A stretch of 64,000 bases of DNA from Ophiobolus disseminans (lineage: Eukaryota; Ascomycota; Dothideomycetes; Pleosporales; Phaeosphaeriaceae): contig MU006243.1 of assembly GCA_010093685.1 (NCBI GenBank), positions 318,360-382,359 of the forward strand, in the 5' to 3' direction. Under the pieces are notes generated by a model. It saw only the letters and a program-made list of their open reading frames with translations, searched no databases and was not told the DNA's origin. Made by a program: the position numbers and the translations under genes. Below, one piece after another: positions 1-10,780 of the stretch. The stretch's first letter is position 1. Every line of letters begins with the position of its first letter.

Positions 1-1
1 T

Positions 2-769
2 CTAGGCGACGCCGACGCAAATGGCGAGGTCGACCTTGTGCAGCTCGCCCGCGAGCAGCGCATGAACACAGACGTTCGACGTGCCATCTTCATCTCCATC
101 ATGTCTGCGAGCGACTTCAAGGATGCCCAGATACGGCTGAACAAGCTCAACCTAAAGAGATCGCAGGAAACGGAGATACCCAAAGTCATTGTTCACTGCG
201 CAGGCTCCGAGGAGAAATATAACCACTACTACACGGTGCTTGCCCGGAAAGTATGCGCAGACCACAAGATGCGGAAGAGCTTTCAGTTCTCGCTCTGGGA
301 CATTTTCAAGAGCTTGGGAGAGAAGCAGGATGGAGCTGAAGACTCAGATGACTCAGATGAGGACGACATCAAGGATAGCCAGACCCTCCGGAAGCTCGTA
401 AACCAGGCCAAACTGTACGGTACTCTGATTGGAAAAAAAGGGCTACCGATCACCAGTCTCAAAAATCTCAACTTTCCATATCTGCAGCCAAAAACAAAGA
501 CCTTCACAGAGGTGCTGCTTGTTACGACGATACTCGAGTCGCAGAAGGGTTCCAAGGAGAGATTCAACAACAAAGCCCTGCTAGAGGTGTTCGTCGAGGT
601 AGACCAAGCTCCCGAGATGATCGCTGGCCTTCAATACTTTATCAAAAAGGTTGTGCTCAAAACAGCAATCGTCGAGAAGAAGGAGAAAGATACTGTCAAA
701 TGGGGATGCACGGCCGTCACGGACATGCTGGCCCGCGTGTTGGCAACAACGACAATGGACGAAGATTGA
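2..769 (+). CDS. SGD1: SGD1/NOM1-like nucleolar protein, C-terminal part (5' truncated by window edge)
   Basis: The reading frame is open from base 2 and ends at the TGA at 767-769, so only about 255 C-terminal residues are visible. They match the MA3 domain of the Sgd1/NOM1 family, nucleolar MIF4G-MA3 proteins needed for 40S ribosome biogenesis: an early segment (TDVRRAIFISIMSASDF), then helical pairs around KVIVHCAGSEEKYNHYY and SLWDIFKSL. An acidic insert (EDSDDSDEDD) sits inside the domain, followed by a Lys-rich C-terminal part ending TTTMDED. The MIF4G half must lie upstream of the window. No intron is seen in this part. Family assignment is from sequence recognition; the role is inferred from yeast and human members. 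Confidence 0.85.
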   Translation, partial: LGDADANGEVDLVQLAREQRMNTDVRRAIFISIMSASDFKDAQIRLNKLNLKRSQETEIPKVIVHCAGSEEKYNHYYTVLARKVCADHKMRKSFQFSLWDIFKSLGEKQDGAEDSDDSDEDDIKDSQTLRKLVNQAKLYGTLIGKKGLPITSLKNLNFPYLQPKTKTFTEVLLVTTILESQKGSKERFNNKALLEVFVEVDQAPEMIAGLQYFIKKVVLKTAIVEKKEKDTVKWGCTAVTDMLARVLATTTMDED

Positions 770-1124
770 GCTATCAGTGTAGGCTGGATGACCTCGCAGA
801 CTTTTGTGGGTGCGATTGGAGAAGGGCAAACCGGGCCGCATATATTCAGGCTGCGGCCAACCATGATGCCATAGTTCAAAACAATAGTAATCTTCAAAGA
901 TTTTGCCTCGAAATCGTGCTTGTGACTGCTGGAGGCGAGTATTGAAGCGCGGAGCTGACTAACCGGCTTGAACCGCGAGAACCCAGCAACCCTCCCGGCC
1001 GAAGCTCCGCGTGTAAAAAGAGCTCAACAACCATCCCCGTCCAAACCCCATCCATTGACGTCTGTCATCCCAGCCGCGCGTTCCACGGTTCCTCTTGGTC
1101 TTAGTCCCCTCACATTTCTCCATC
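770..1124. promoter_or_regulatory. Intergenic region, SGD1 3' end and LPD1 5' region
   Basis: This 355-bp gap lies between two co-oriented genes, so it holds the SGD1 terminator and the LPD1 promoter and leader. The last roughly 100 bases before the LPD1 ATG are C/T-rich, as is common in fungal leaders. I see no TATA box, repeat or further ORF that I can support. Confidence 0.4.
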
Positions 1125-2901
1125 ATGTTTCGGTCACTTGCGCCCCGCGCTGTCCAGAGGGCGACACGGCCCGTATCGCAAAGCACCTTCTGCGCCAGCA
1201 ACATCTACTTCCAGAACCGGTTACGACGAGGATATGCGTCCGAGGCTGGTGCGTCGCATCGCTGGAAGCTTCAGATATAAGCCGCGGCTAACTGTGGAAC
1301 AGAGGAGAAAGACCTGGTTATCATCGGCGGAGGCGTTGCGGGATATGTGGCAGCCATCAAGGCTGGCCAGGCCGGCTTGAAGGTCAGCGAACAAGGCGCA
1401 TGAAGATCAAAGAACAAATGCTGATAGTAGGGCAGGTCACCTGTATCGAGAAGCGCGGCTCCCTTGGCGGAACATGCCTGAACGTCGGCTGCATCCCCTC
1501 CAAATCCCTCCTGAACAACTCGCACCTCTACCACCAGATCCTCCACGACACCAAGGGCCGCGGTATCGAGGTCGGCGATGTCAAGCTCAACCTTGGTGCT
1601 ATGATGAAGGCGAAGGAGACGTCCGTGTCCGGTCTGACAAAGGGTATCGAGTTCCTGTTCAAGAAGAACAACGTCGAGTACATCAAGGGTACTGGCGCAT
1701 TCCAGGACGAGCACACTGTCGCGGTTAACCTCGTTGAGGGTGGCGAGACCACTGTTCGCGGCAAGAACATTCTGATTGCCACCGGTTCCGAGGCCACGCC
1801 CTTTCCCGGCTTGACTATCGACGAGCAGAAGGTCATCACAAGCACCGGCGCCATTGCGCTACAAGAGGTGCCGAAGAAGCTGGCTGTCATTGGCGGCGGT
1901 ATCATTGGTCTCGAGATGGTAAGGATCATGCCCATTAAACGGTGGACTGCTCTGACAAGAAATAGGCCTCCGTCTGGTCGCGTCTCGGTTCCGAGGTCAC
2001 TGTTGTCGAGTTCTTGGGCCAGATTGGTGGCCCTGGTATGGATGCCGACGTCGCCAAACAGTCCCAAAAGTTTCTCACCAAGCAGGGCCTGAAGTTCAAG
2101 CTGAACACCAAGGTCACCGCTGGTGAAGTCCACGATGCTGGTGTCAAGATCAACGTCGAGGCTGCAAAGGGCGGAAAGGAGGAGACTGTAAGTTGAATTA
2201 ATGGAGTCCCTAGTATTTAGCTAACAGACATAGCTCGACGCCGATGTCGTTCTCGTTGCCATCGGCCGCCGCCCATACACCAATGGTCTAGGCCTCGACA
2301 ATATCGGTCTCGAGACTGACGAGAGGGGCCGTCTGATCATTGATCAGGAGTACCGCACCAAGATCCCCCACATTCGCGCTATCGGTGACTGCACTTTCGG
2401 GCCTATGCTTGCGCACAAGGCCGAGGAGGAGGCAGTTGCTGCCGTTGAGTACATCCACAAGGGCTACGGCCATGTCAACTATGGTGCGATTCCTTCCGTT
2501 ATGTACACCCACCCTGAAGTCGCATGGGTCGGTCAAAACGAGCAGGAGCTGAAGGCTGCTGGTATCAAATACAAGACTGGACAATTCCCCTTCTCCGCCA
2601 ACTCGAGAGCGAAGACCAACCTCGACACCGATGGCTTTGTCAAGTTCTTGTCAGATGCCACTACTGACAGGATATTGGGCATTCACATCATTGGCGCCAA
2701 CGCCGGTGAGATGATTGCTGAGGGTACTCTTGCGCTTGAGTATGGTGCCAGCTCAGAAGGTATGTTCAACTCTACATTCGTCGGTGCACGGTTACTAATT
2801 ATGCTCCAGACGTTGCACGGACGTGTCACGCTCATCCTACACTCGCCGAGGCCTTCAAGGAGGCTGCCATGGCCACATTTGACAAGGCTGTGCACTACTA
2901 G
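1125..2901 (+). CDS. LPD1: Dihydrolipoyl dehydrogenase, mitochondrial (E3), 6 exons
   Basis: Exons 1125-1248, 1303-1382, 1436-1918, 1966-2187, 2234-2759 and 2810-2901 join in frame to 508 aa, the usual length for E3, the FAD enzyme that reoxidises lipoamide in the pyruvate, 2-oxoglutarate and glycine-cleavage complexes. The N-terminus (MFRSLAPRAVQRATRP) is a basic mitochondrial presequence. The FAD fold is seen in LVIIGGGVAGY, the redox disulfide in GTCLNVGCIPSK (Cys82 and Cys87 of the precursor), the NAD fold in VIGGGIIGLEM, and the catalytic His/Glu in HAHPTLAEAF at the C-terminus. All five introns are short GT-AG introns of 46-54 nt, and some contain a CTAAC-like branch site. All key residues are present. 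Confidence 0.95.
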
Positions 2902-3200
2902 ATTCCCACTGTCGATTTGTTTCTTTCAGCATCAGCGGGCATGATCTTGAGCTCTCGAGCGGAGAGTCTGTGAATAGTATCCTGTAATATATATCTGATG
3001 CAGTATGCTCGTTCATGCGATGTATTGTGATTCCCTGGTGAGTGATTGTAATGTCTCGAATTCCACGCCTCGGCAGGCGTGCGGATAAGGCTGGCAATCC
3101 CTGTCTAGCGCAAACGCGATCGTGCAACTGCGACGCGTTCCGCGATCTTCAATTTGGTCATCCCCACTCACATGTTCTGACACCCACCACAACATCCACC

Positions 3201-4707
3201 ATGAGTATCACAGAGATTGAAGACAGGTGCAATGTGTTGCGACTTGACTTGAAAGTTTGGGAGAAAAAGTTCGCTGCGCAGAACAATGGTCGAAAAGCAG
3301 GGCGCGACGACATCAAGGCCAACGAAAATATATGTATGCACGCGACACACCAATGTCCCCAGTTGACTTAGCTTATATTCCCTAGCGAACAAGTACAAAG
3401 AGTACAGCAAACTTCGAGGCAAATTATCTGCCCAGGTCGCCCCTCAAACCCCCTCGAAACGGACCGCAAGCCGGCGAAGTGCCCGCGATGTCGAACGAAC
3501 ACCGAAAGGACCGCCTAAACCCCTTATTTTGACACCCCTGAAGAGGAAGAGAGAAGAGGAGCTTGCGTCAGAAGCCATACCACAATCACCGGACTTCTTA
3601 TCACCACAAGGACCTAATGTCATTGGACCGACCCCGCAGCGTGATGGCATAGTGCTGGGCTTGTTCGACCTTCTACCGGCAGGAACACCGAGTAAGAGTA
3701 GGACCGCACTGGGGAATGTGGAGTTGAACGTGCTGCAGACGCCGAGTAGAAAAGTCGAGGTAGCGGCAAGCGAAACATCATTAGAGTCAAGAGCACGGGG
3801 GGAGCGGACCCCGCTGTCTACTGGAAAACGGTTCATGTTAAACCAGTTTGTGACACCCAAGAAAAGGAGACTCGACGACGAGGGGACACCATCATCCACT
3901 TTGCGAGGGCTGGCGACACCTGCGTTCCTACGAAGAGGCAATGTCCTAGGGGCAATTGATGAGACAGATGAGACGACACCCCGCCCAGCGCCCTGGAAAC
4001 GGCGTGGTCTGGGAAGAAGTCTCAGTGCTATGATACAGGCCATGAAGAAGGATGAGGACGACAAGCTAGACGAAGAAGCAGACATCATGCGCGAGCTAGA
4101 GATGGAGGAGGCAGGCATATCCATACCAAAGAAGTCTAGAGTGCCCGAGGTCCTGGTTGAGGACAGTCAAGCACCGATGCCTCTTGGTCCAGATAGAGGA
4201 TTAGGAAGTGATGAGGACGAAGATGAGGAGCCGGAACTCGGTCCTGATGGCAAGCCAAGAAGAGTCTGGAAGAAGAAGGGTCTGAAGAGACAGACCAGAC
4301 GTGTGAACAGTATGTTTAATCTCTGCCTGTGCATCCTCCCATGCTAATCATCGCCAGTGCGACCCCACCTTACGAAACCCAAGCCTGAACCAATATTACA
4401 GATACAAGACGACTCAGAAGACGAGCAAGGAGGAGTAGCAGAAACGCAACTCACGGCCGATGCGGCCAACGATTTGGATTCCGAATCGGACGAGTCCGAC
4501 TTCGCCAGCGACGGTTCCCACACGCCAAGGAAGCGCAAAGTGCAGAAGAAGAAGCTTGCAGATGCCAAGGACCAGGCTGAAGAAGGTGTTGTCAAGAAGA
4601 CCGCAAGGAAGATCAAGGCAACGGCACATGCAAATTATCGGAGGCTGAAGATCAAGGGCAAAGGTCCAACAACTGGTGGGAAAGGGAAATTTGGCCGTCG
4701 AAGATGA
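3201..4707 (+). CDS. SLD2: DNA replication regulator SLD2/DRC1, 3 exons
   Basis: Exons 3201-3333, 3386-4309 and 4358-4707 give 468 aa. The N-terminus (LRLDLKVWEKKFAAQNNGRK followed by IKANENISNKYKEYSKLRGKL) is the conserved Sld2/RecQL4-like domain that opens fungal Sld2 proteins. Sld2 is phosphorylated by S-phase CDK and then binds Dpb11 to start replication. Fitting that, the protein is rich in Thr/Ser-Pro sites with nearby basic residues, for example Thr66 (TPSK), Thr83 (TPK) and Thr94 (TPLKRK), plus TPQR, TPSRK and TPKKRR further on. The C-terminus is Lys/Arg-rich with an acidic Ser/Asp stretch, and probably disordered. The start is the first ATG of the conserved domain. Confidence 0.88.
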
Positions 4708-5374
4708 CGCAGATTTTTTTTCCTGGAGATGTTTGCACCAGTCATACCGTAGACAGCTTGAAAGGGGGCGGTGAACCTGAGCGAGGCGGTATCCAACGTA
4801 GCAATGTTCCTGGGTGGAATCGGGTTACACAGCACACCATGTCAGACCGAACAAGCAACCCAGCCAAATAAGTAATCACATAGGTGGTCATCATGTATAC
4901 AAGTGGCCGAAATATCAAGCACCATATTGTAGCCTGGATATGCCGGTGAACGTATGCTGGATTGTGGTCGTTTCCACAGTCTGAGACAGCGTGACCGCAT
5001 AGGTCATCTGTGTGTGTATTGGTGCCTTGAATCGGGCTGTATTTACGTGGGCGGCCGCAACGCAGTATATTAAGTCTTAAAGATATGCCTATTTCATTTT
5101 GGCACTTATCTCTCAAAGTCCTTGCAAAACTATGTCGTATATCAGAAACCGTACCTTTGAAGGTTATGGGGTGTTGTGGCGGCCGGAGCGATCATTTACG
5201 CACGATCCACCTGCTGCACCTCCGAGAAGCTTCCGCACTTCGTCACGTCGAACTACGCCTAATAAACCTCCGCCCGCCGCAACAATCACCACGACCACAT
5301 CAACAACTCCACCGAAGCTTCCACTCCGCATATCACCTACACCTCCCTCTACAATAATCGAAACACCGCACAAC
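4708..5374. promoter_or_regulatory. Intergenic region, SLD2 3' end and RPN12 upstream region
   Basis: This 667-bp region separates two co-oriented genes. A reading frame upstream of the RPN12 ATG (from 5099) is open and in frame, but it encodes a Thr/Pro-rich stretch (TTTTSTTPPK) unlike any RPN12 N-terminus, so I treat it as leader. A T-run at 4715-4722 follows the SLD2 stop. No repeat or RNA gene is seen. The 124-codon reverse frame at 4742-5116 has no recognisable content. Confidence 0.4.
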
Positions 5375-6281
5375 ATGGCCGAAAAGGAACTGTCAAGCGC
5401 GCTCCAGCAGCTGCACAAGAGCTTACAATCGCACGACTATCAGCAATCAACGTCTCTGCTCTCCAAGGCCAAGATTGCGCTCCTCAACATCAACGCCCTC
5501 ATTCCGCAAGAGAAGTCGTCGCGGAAACACCTCCAGCTCGCCCGTGAGACGCTCGAGATTGGTGCCATCATATCCATCCGCCTAAAAGACACCGAGTCCT
5601 TTACGCGCTACTTCCAGCAACTGCAACCCTTCTACTCGCTTCCGGAGTCAAAGTTACCAAAGGACGGTAGCAATGCAAGCAAAATCACGGGTCTCTACCT
5701 ATTGCTGTTGCTGAGCGAGGGCGACTATGCGGGGTTCCATACGCTGCTCGAGACGCTGGAGGTGGCGGCTGCGCAGGACGGCAAGAAGTTGGAGGACGAC
5801 CAGTTTGTGCAGTATCCGATAAGATTGGAGCAGGCGCTTATGGAGGGGAGCTATGATAGGGTGTGGGGCGAGACAAAGAAGGACAAGGTGCCGAGTGAGG
5901 AGTTTGGACTGTTTACTGAGGTACGTTTGGGCACCCGACATGATACGAAAGACCGCTTCTTCCTATGCTGTCCACGTCAATGAGAGCAACATGCTGACAC
6001 CATACTAGATCCTCATCGGCACCATCCGCAAGGAAATCGCCTCCTGCAGCGAGCGCGCATACCCCTCCATCCCCGTATCCGACGCCAAATCGCTTCTCTT
6101 CCTCGACTCAGAAGGCAGCGTCGTCAACTTCGCCAAGGAGTGCGGGTGGGTCGTCAAGGACAGCAGAATATACTTCCCACAGCAGGAGGACGATTACCTG
6201 AGCAAGGATATCCTTGTCACGAGTGATCAGGTCATTGAGAATACGCTGGGCTATGCGAGGGAGCTGGAGACCATTGTCTAA
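5375..6281 (+). CDS. RPN12: 26S proteasome regulatory subunit RPN12, 2 exons
   Basis: Exons 5375-5920 and 6009-6281, with an 88-nt intron, give 272 aa, close to yeast Rpn12. This is a lid subunit of the 19S regulatory particle, which helps complete lid assembly. Helical repeats fill the N-terminal two thirds (ALQQLHKSLQSHDYQQ, ARETLEIGAIISIRLKD, ITGLYLLLLLSEGDYAGFHTL). The C-terminal part after the intron is the PCI module (RAYPSIPVSDAKSLLFLDSE, FAKECGWVVKDSRIYFP). The ATG is chosen because the family alignment begins at MAEKELSSAL; in-frame upstream codons read as low-complexity leader. Confidence 0.93.
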
Positions 6282-7292
6282 GCGCTTAGAGCTGGAGGAT
6301 GGGATGGGGAGAGGTACGAGCAGGTGACTGTACGATACAGCCAGTACGATTGGGGATTTCAGCGCTGGCTAGCTTGCGTAGCTGGTTGTTGGCCACACCC
6401 CAAGGACACACTATAGACTCACAAAACGAGACTTAACAATGAAACAGTAAAGCAATCAACACATCCCCTGACCAACAGCGTTCCCATTCCTAGTGATGTA
6501 CACTCAAGGACTAAGAATCGCTTCGTCTTCGGAAACATCATTCACAGCCACAACCACTTCCGCCGCCATTGGAGTACACCACTCTGACCAGAAGAAGTTT
6601 CAAACTGTAGGATCACTCTTCCTTTGCAAAATCGCTCACATTCAGTTCTCGAGTTTCGCAACGTACGAGGAGCAACACCGACCTTTTCGAGACCACAAAT
6701 ATAGCCAGCAACGCCACATTTGTCAAATACCTCCAAACAAACATCTTTCTCTCGCCTCGGGGCTTTTCCGTCCGTGTGACAGAGTCGTTCCTAACTACTG
6801 TTCATCTTTCGCGAGAATCTCGATATTAAACACATATCTATCCTCACCCACAGTTCAGGACATGTAGAAGAAGTGCGAGATGTTTCGAGAGAGAAAAGTG
6901 GGAGATGCTGTACCATGACATGTCTTGCTTTTGGGTACAACAACGTTTGGGTTGAGTCTATGTTTCGCGGTCGGTGTCTCCCATGAGGCTTGACGGCTCC
7001 AATGACAACGGACAGTCTTGCATGCACGGCTTCAACTGCTCACCGCACGACAGGAAGTATATTTTGTCAGCTGCTGCCTCAGTGACAACGAAGTATGTTA
7101 AGCGAGACGACAGAAGTTGCATGGTTCCTTGCATTGCATTGCACTGCCCTGCACTGCCTCACGAGCAACACGCAGCATTAAAGAAACCCCAATTTTCAAT
7201 TCATTAAGCACTAGTCTCTTCTCACAACCAAATTTCCCTGGAACTTTGTTATACGACTTCAAAAACCCTCTTCCCACGGGATTCCATTCACC
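6282..7292. other. Intergenic region, about 1 kb
   Basis: This region lies between RPN12 and the STAND-related gene on the same strand. It has several short open frames, including 124 codons at 6493-6867, but none with recognisable protein content or plausible splice continuity. A GCATTGCATTGCACTGCCCT-type short repeat lies near 7132-7152, within the upstream region of the next gene. I see nothing else I can support. Confidence 0.4.
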
Positions 7293-9576
7293 ATGGCCGA
7301 GGTCATCGGATTGGTTGCTTCAATCATTACCCTCGGAGCCGCAAGTGCAGAACTCGCAAATACTCTACTTAAAGTCGTCAACATAATCGAATCTGCTGAG
7401 TACGAGATGCGCCTTATCGCGACGGATATATTGGTATTCTCGCACTCGTTGACACAATTGAGTAAAGTTGTTGAGCTTGCCCACCCAGAGACCCACAAGC
7501 TTCGCGAGATTACGGAGGTTTTGATCACAGCATGCAATATCCTCATAGAGGATCTTAGAGCGCTGATTGGAGATCCTCTTCCGTACCATACTGCTCGACG
7601 TGCTTTGCTTATGCCTTACTTGCGTCTGCGTTTTAGGTGGATGACGAACGGGCCGAAAGTCATGTTTATAAAGAGTCTTTTGGACTCTTTCAAGACGACT
7701 ATCCTCCTCCTCGTCTCAACCATGGACTTGGCTACAGCGTTGCACCATAATGCACCAGAGCCAATAAAGTGAGTTGCATGTCAGGACATGATTGAGAAGT
7801 GACGGAATTGACTGTTTGCAGAGAGTGCCTCAAGACACAAGTTCAAAGCAATATCGCATTTGCTGAAGATGCCACGGATAGCTTATTGAGATACAAGGAG
7901 ACCACGGATAAGCAGAGTTACTCTCTGGAGGTCACTGCAGACTCTGCAAACTCGAACGAGATTGACACACTCGATTCAGTACATGAAACATCAGCAACTT
8001 CGCTAGGCTCCTCCTCCCAGTTGACTGTTCTCAGTGCCGATGAGGCAAAGCAGATAGCACTCAAGTACGACGATAACATTGACGTCAACGATGTTGGCGA
8101 TTCAGACGAGAAGAGTCAATTACGATTGGCGGATGGTTGCAACCATATAATCGAGATCCAAAGAGCTTCTTGCGGATTAGCGAGAACAGTGCTAGAGTCC
8201 CATATCTCACAAACAACAGCCTGGAGTTGGAACCAATCTCAGGCTTCTCCTGCGATGGAGAAGTCGAGGTCGGAAAAGCCCCCCATGGAGAAGAAGATTC
8301 ACTATTCGAGATCGACGTATGGACGACCTTACCGGTCTTCACCCAGGGGCGAAGATGCATTGGATAGTGAGGATTATCAGGAGAGGCAGTGGAACGATTC
8401 TGACAACGACGTTTTGGAGGATTTGCCAGCCGAACAACAAGACAAAACAAAACTTAACATGCTAATGGGAAGAATATCAACGTTGAAACTGAATGAGGAC
8501 GAGGGCTTGGATCCAGCACCGCCTCTCCCAGAATCTGAGAAAGGCCCTGAGGACCAAAAACCAGATTCGGGAGAACGGAGGTATACCCTTCCATCATCGC
8601 AAGACTCAACGACAGTACCACCGATTCCACCTCCGCCGCCGAATTCCTCTGCGCCAGCATCTTCTTCTCCACACACACCCAGAGGAGAGGAAGCATTAAT
8701 CGCAAAACTAGAGGCGCTGCTCTTAGGGAAAGCCGAAGCAGATGAGAAGGCAGCCGAAAAAGCGAGAAAGAGTCAGGAAAACGCCAAATTCGATAGGCTG
8801 GAGCAGATCCTAATATCTCAGCAAGAGGCTAAAGTTGAGAAAGAGAAGATGAAGAAAAGAGCTGCGGAAGACGCCGCTGAAGCAGCAGCGATAGCAAAGA
8901 GGCAAGTCGAGCAGGATAAGCTCGCAAGTCTTGAAAGAATTATTCTTGCACAGAGAGATGACCAGTTGAAAAGAGATGCGGCTATAGAGGCAGTGCGAGT
9001 CGCGGAAAAAAGAGAAGCAGAAGCAAAGGCTGCAGAACTTATTGCACAAAAGAAGGAAGCTGCAGGGAACGCGAAGCTTATGCTAGATGCTGCCAAAGCC
9101 GCTAGGAAGGAGGCTGAGAAGAAAGCAGCCGTAGAATACGCAGAGGTGGGGCGTGCCCATGAGGCAGCCCTTGCCGACGCTAGAAAGAGTGCAAGAAGTT
9201 TGTTAGACGCCAAATTATCTGATGCGTCTGTTATACTCGAAGACACCATTGGCCGCAAATTCTCCTGTCCGTGGAAAATCTGTAATACATGGGAAGTAAG
9301 TGCTTCTTATACCTAATCGCCCACACGTATCCACGCTAACATACCTCACAGGGCATGAAAGAGTTCCTCCGGCAAAGTAGCGGCGGAATACAAGCCATTC
9401 TGGACTTGCTTAACAGCGGCGAGTTCGACATGCTGCAAAACGACGTCGTTATCCCGTCGCATCTATGGGAGACTACGGTCGTACCGGGCTTGTCGGTGAC
9501 CATGCGTGCAAGACCTGGCGCGACTTCGAAGAAAGGGTCTTGGTTCAAGAAGATAGTCAAGTCAGGCAGTGTTTAA
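7293..9576 (+). CDS. STAND-related protein: fungal N-terminal domain, coiled coil, ubiquitin-like C-terminus; 3 exons
   Basis: Exons 7293-7768, 7822-9295 and 9352-9576 give 724 aa. Residues 1-160 (AEVIGLVASIITLGAASAEL onward) resemble the helical N-terminal domain placed before NACHT/STAND modules in fungal NLR-like proteins. No P-loop or NB-ARC follows. Instead there is a Ser/Asp-rich linker, a Pro run near residue 425, a Lys/Glu/Ala coiled coil at about 449-619 with a repeated core (LEALLLGK, LEQILISQ, LERIILAQ), and a C-terminal ubiquitin-like domain at about 631-710 (GRKFSCPWKICNTWEGMKEF, IPSHLWETTVVPGLSVTMRA). Intron 2 falls inside that domain after TWE. Function is not known; scaffold or signalling partner of NLR-type proteins is inference. 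Confidence 0.8.
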
Positions 9577-9809
9577 TTCGACGGCAAGTTGTTTTACGTG
9601 AAGTAATGCTCTAAAAAAAGTTTAGCCTCAGCAATGTCCCATGCTTATAAGACCTTTCGGCAATATGTCCTGAGGGCATTGTGGTTGCCTTGCGATCACT
9701 CTATAGAACTGCACCGTGCTAGTAATAGTGTCTCGTTAAAGTAGTCTCTCCCTCTTGATAAACTTTAGTTATTAAATAAAGATAAAGACACAAACAACTT
9801 GCAGAAAGC

Positions 9810-9862
9810 TTAGATTATTTAACACTAGTAGCGACAGGCAAATAAAACTCAGTCCAGTTCAG
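9810..9862 (+). repeat. Imperfect direct repeat, copy A
   Basis: This copy shares the core AACACTAGTAGCG followed by CAAATAAAACTCAGTCCAGTT with copy B at 10077-10128. Over the last 42 bases there are about five differences, four of them transitions. The CATCCCATGCT element follows directly. Confidence 0.6.
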
Positions 9863-10076
9863 CAACATCCCATGCTGTCTTTTCCCACCTTTCATAAAAT
9901 ACCCTTCCCGCTTATCTCCAAAGCTTCAGCCTTCTCTTTGAACCTGGAATGTTAATAAAGCAGACAGCCTTTAGAAAGAATACTGTAAAACCATTTCTTG
10001 CTAATTTCATCTCGGTCGTTAATTTGTTAACTTTATTCTCCTCGTTCCACTAGATTCAAGGAAAAAGCATCTCAGG

Positions 10077-10128
10077 TTAGATCACTAACACTAGTAGCGC
10101 CAGACAAACAAAACTCAATCCAGTTCGG
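10077..10128 (+). repeat. Imperfect direct repeat, copy B
   Basis: This is the second copy of the 52-bp repeat, with core AACACTAGTAGCG followed by CAAACAAAACTCAATCCAGTT. It lies 267 bp after copy A in the same orientation. The bias to transitions would fit old RIP-type mutation or simple drift; two copies are too few to tell. Confidence 0.6.
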
Positions 10129-10408
10129 ATCAGTTTGGAAAAAGAAGAAGCATCTTGGCATGGTCTAATGCAACAATTCAAAAGCACTAGCACTTAAACT
10201 AACAACACAAGTTACAAATCATCTGCACAGATGACCATGACCATCTGATCATTTCTACGTAGCGTAAAAACGATGCTGATTCTCTAAAAAAGCCTCTTTC
10301 AAATATTCATTGGATTTCTTCAAACCGAAGAGCGTTAAAATATCAAAATTTCCATGTTCAAGTCACGTTGTGCTTGCAGCTTGCAGATGAAATCAAAGAA
10401 ACCCCACT

Positions 10409-10453
10409 AGTACCTAGATATGTATCCATTACCATGCGCAAAGCCTAGGTACT
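10409..10453. repeat. 9-bp inverted repeat
   Basis: The arms AGTACCTAG (10409-10417) and CTAGGTACT (10445-10453) are perfect reverse complements separated by 27 bases. The right arm belongs to the recurring CCTAGGTA word also found elsewhere in the intergenic DNA of this window. Confidence 0.5.
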
Positions 10454-10780
10454 TTGTTCTACAATGAATCATCTTCAACCCTTCAAAGTCAGAGCGTGAG
10501 AAACTCATACACATCAAAGAACGACTACCGAAAATAGTCATTCTCACATTATAATCTCGCGAGAACATACACCACGTCACGAGAACAGCTCATACATGTA
10601 ATAGCGGTACTAATGCAGACAAGTCGACAACACCAGGCGCCAGCGGTATCCTAAATCTCACGATAGTATGCCTTTACTATCCTATCATTCCGTCATTCGT
10701 TTGGTATCATGCATTCCATCTCCCATATCCAATATACACCATACACCTCCATCCACATGCCCATGCCTTTCGCTCCGCAT

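Larger units (their letters stand above)
9577..10780. other. AT-rich intergenic region with degenerate repeats
   Basis: This 1.2-kb stretch lies between convergent genes (STAND-related on +, MCM2 on -). It is clearly more AT-rich than its surroundings and has no credible ORF. It carries an imperfect direct repeat of about 52 bp (9810-9862 and 10077-10128), a related short element (CAGCAA..TCCCATGCT at 9630-9646 and near 9861), and a 9-bp inverted repeat (10409-10417 and 10445-10453). It looks like decayed repeat sequence; no transposon ORF or terminal repeats could be recognised. Confidence 0.5.

Noticed and set aside
5099..5374. An N-terminal extension of RPN12 from an upstream in-frame start.
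   Set aside because: The added residues are Thr/Pro low complexity and absent from the family; the ATG at 5375 gives the usual length.
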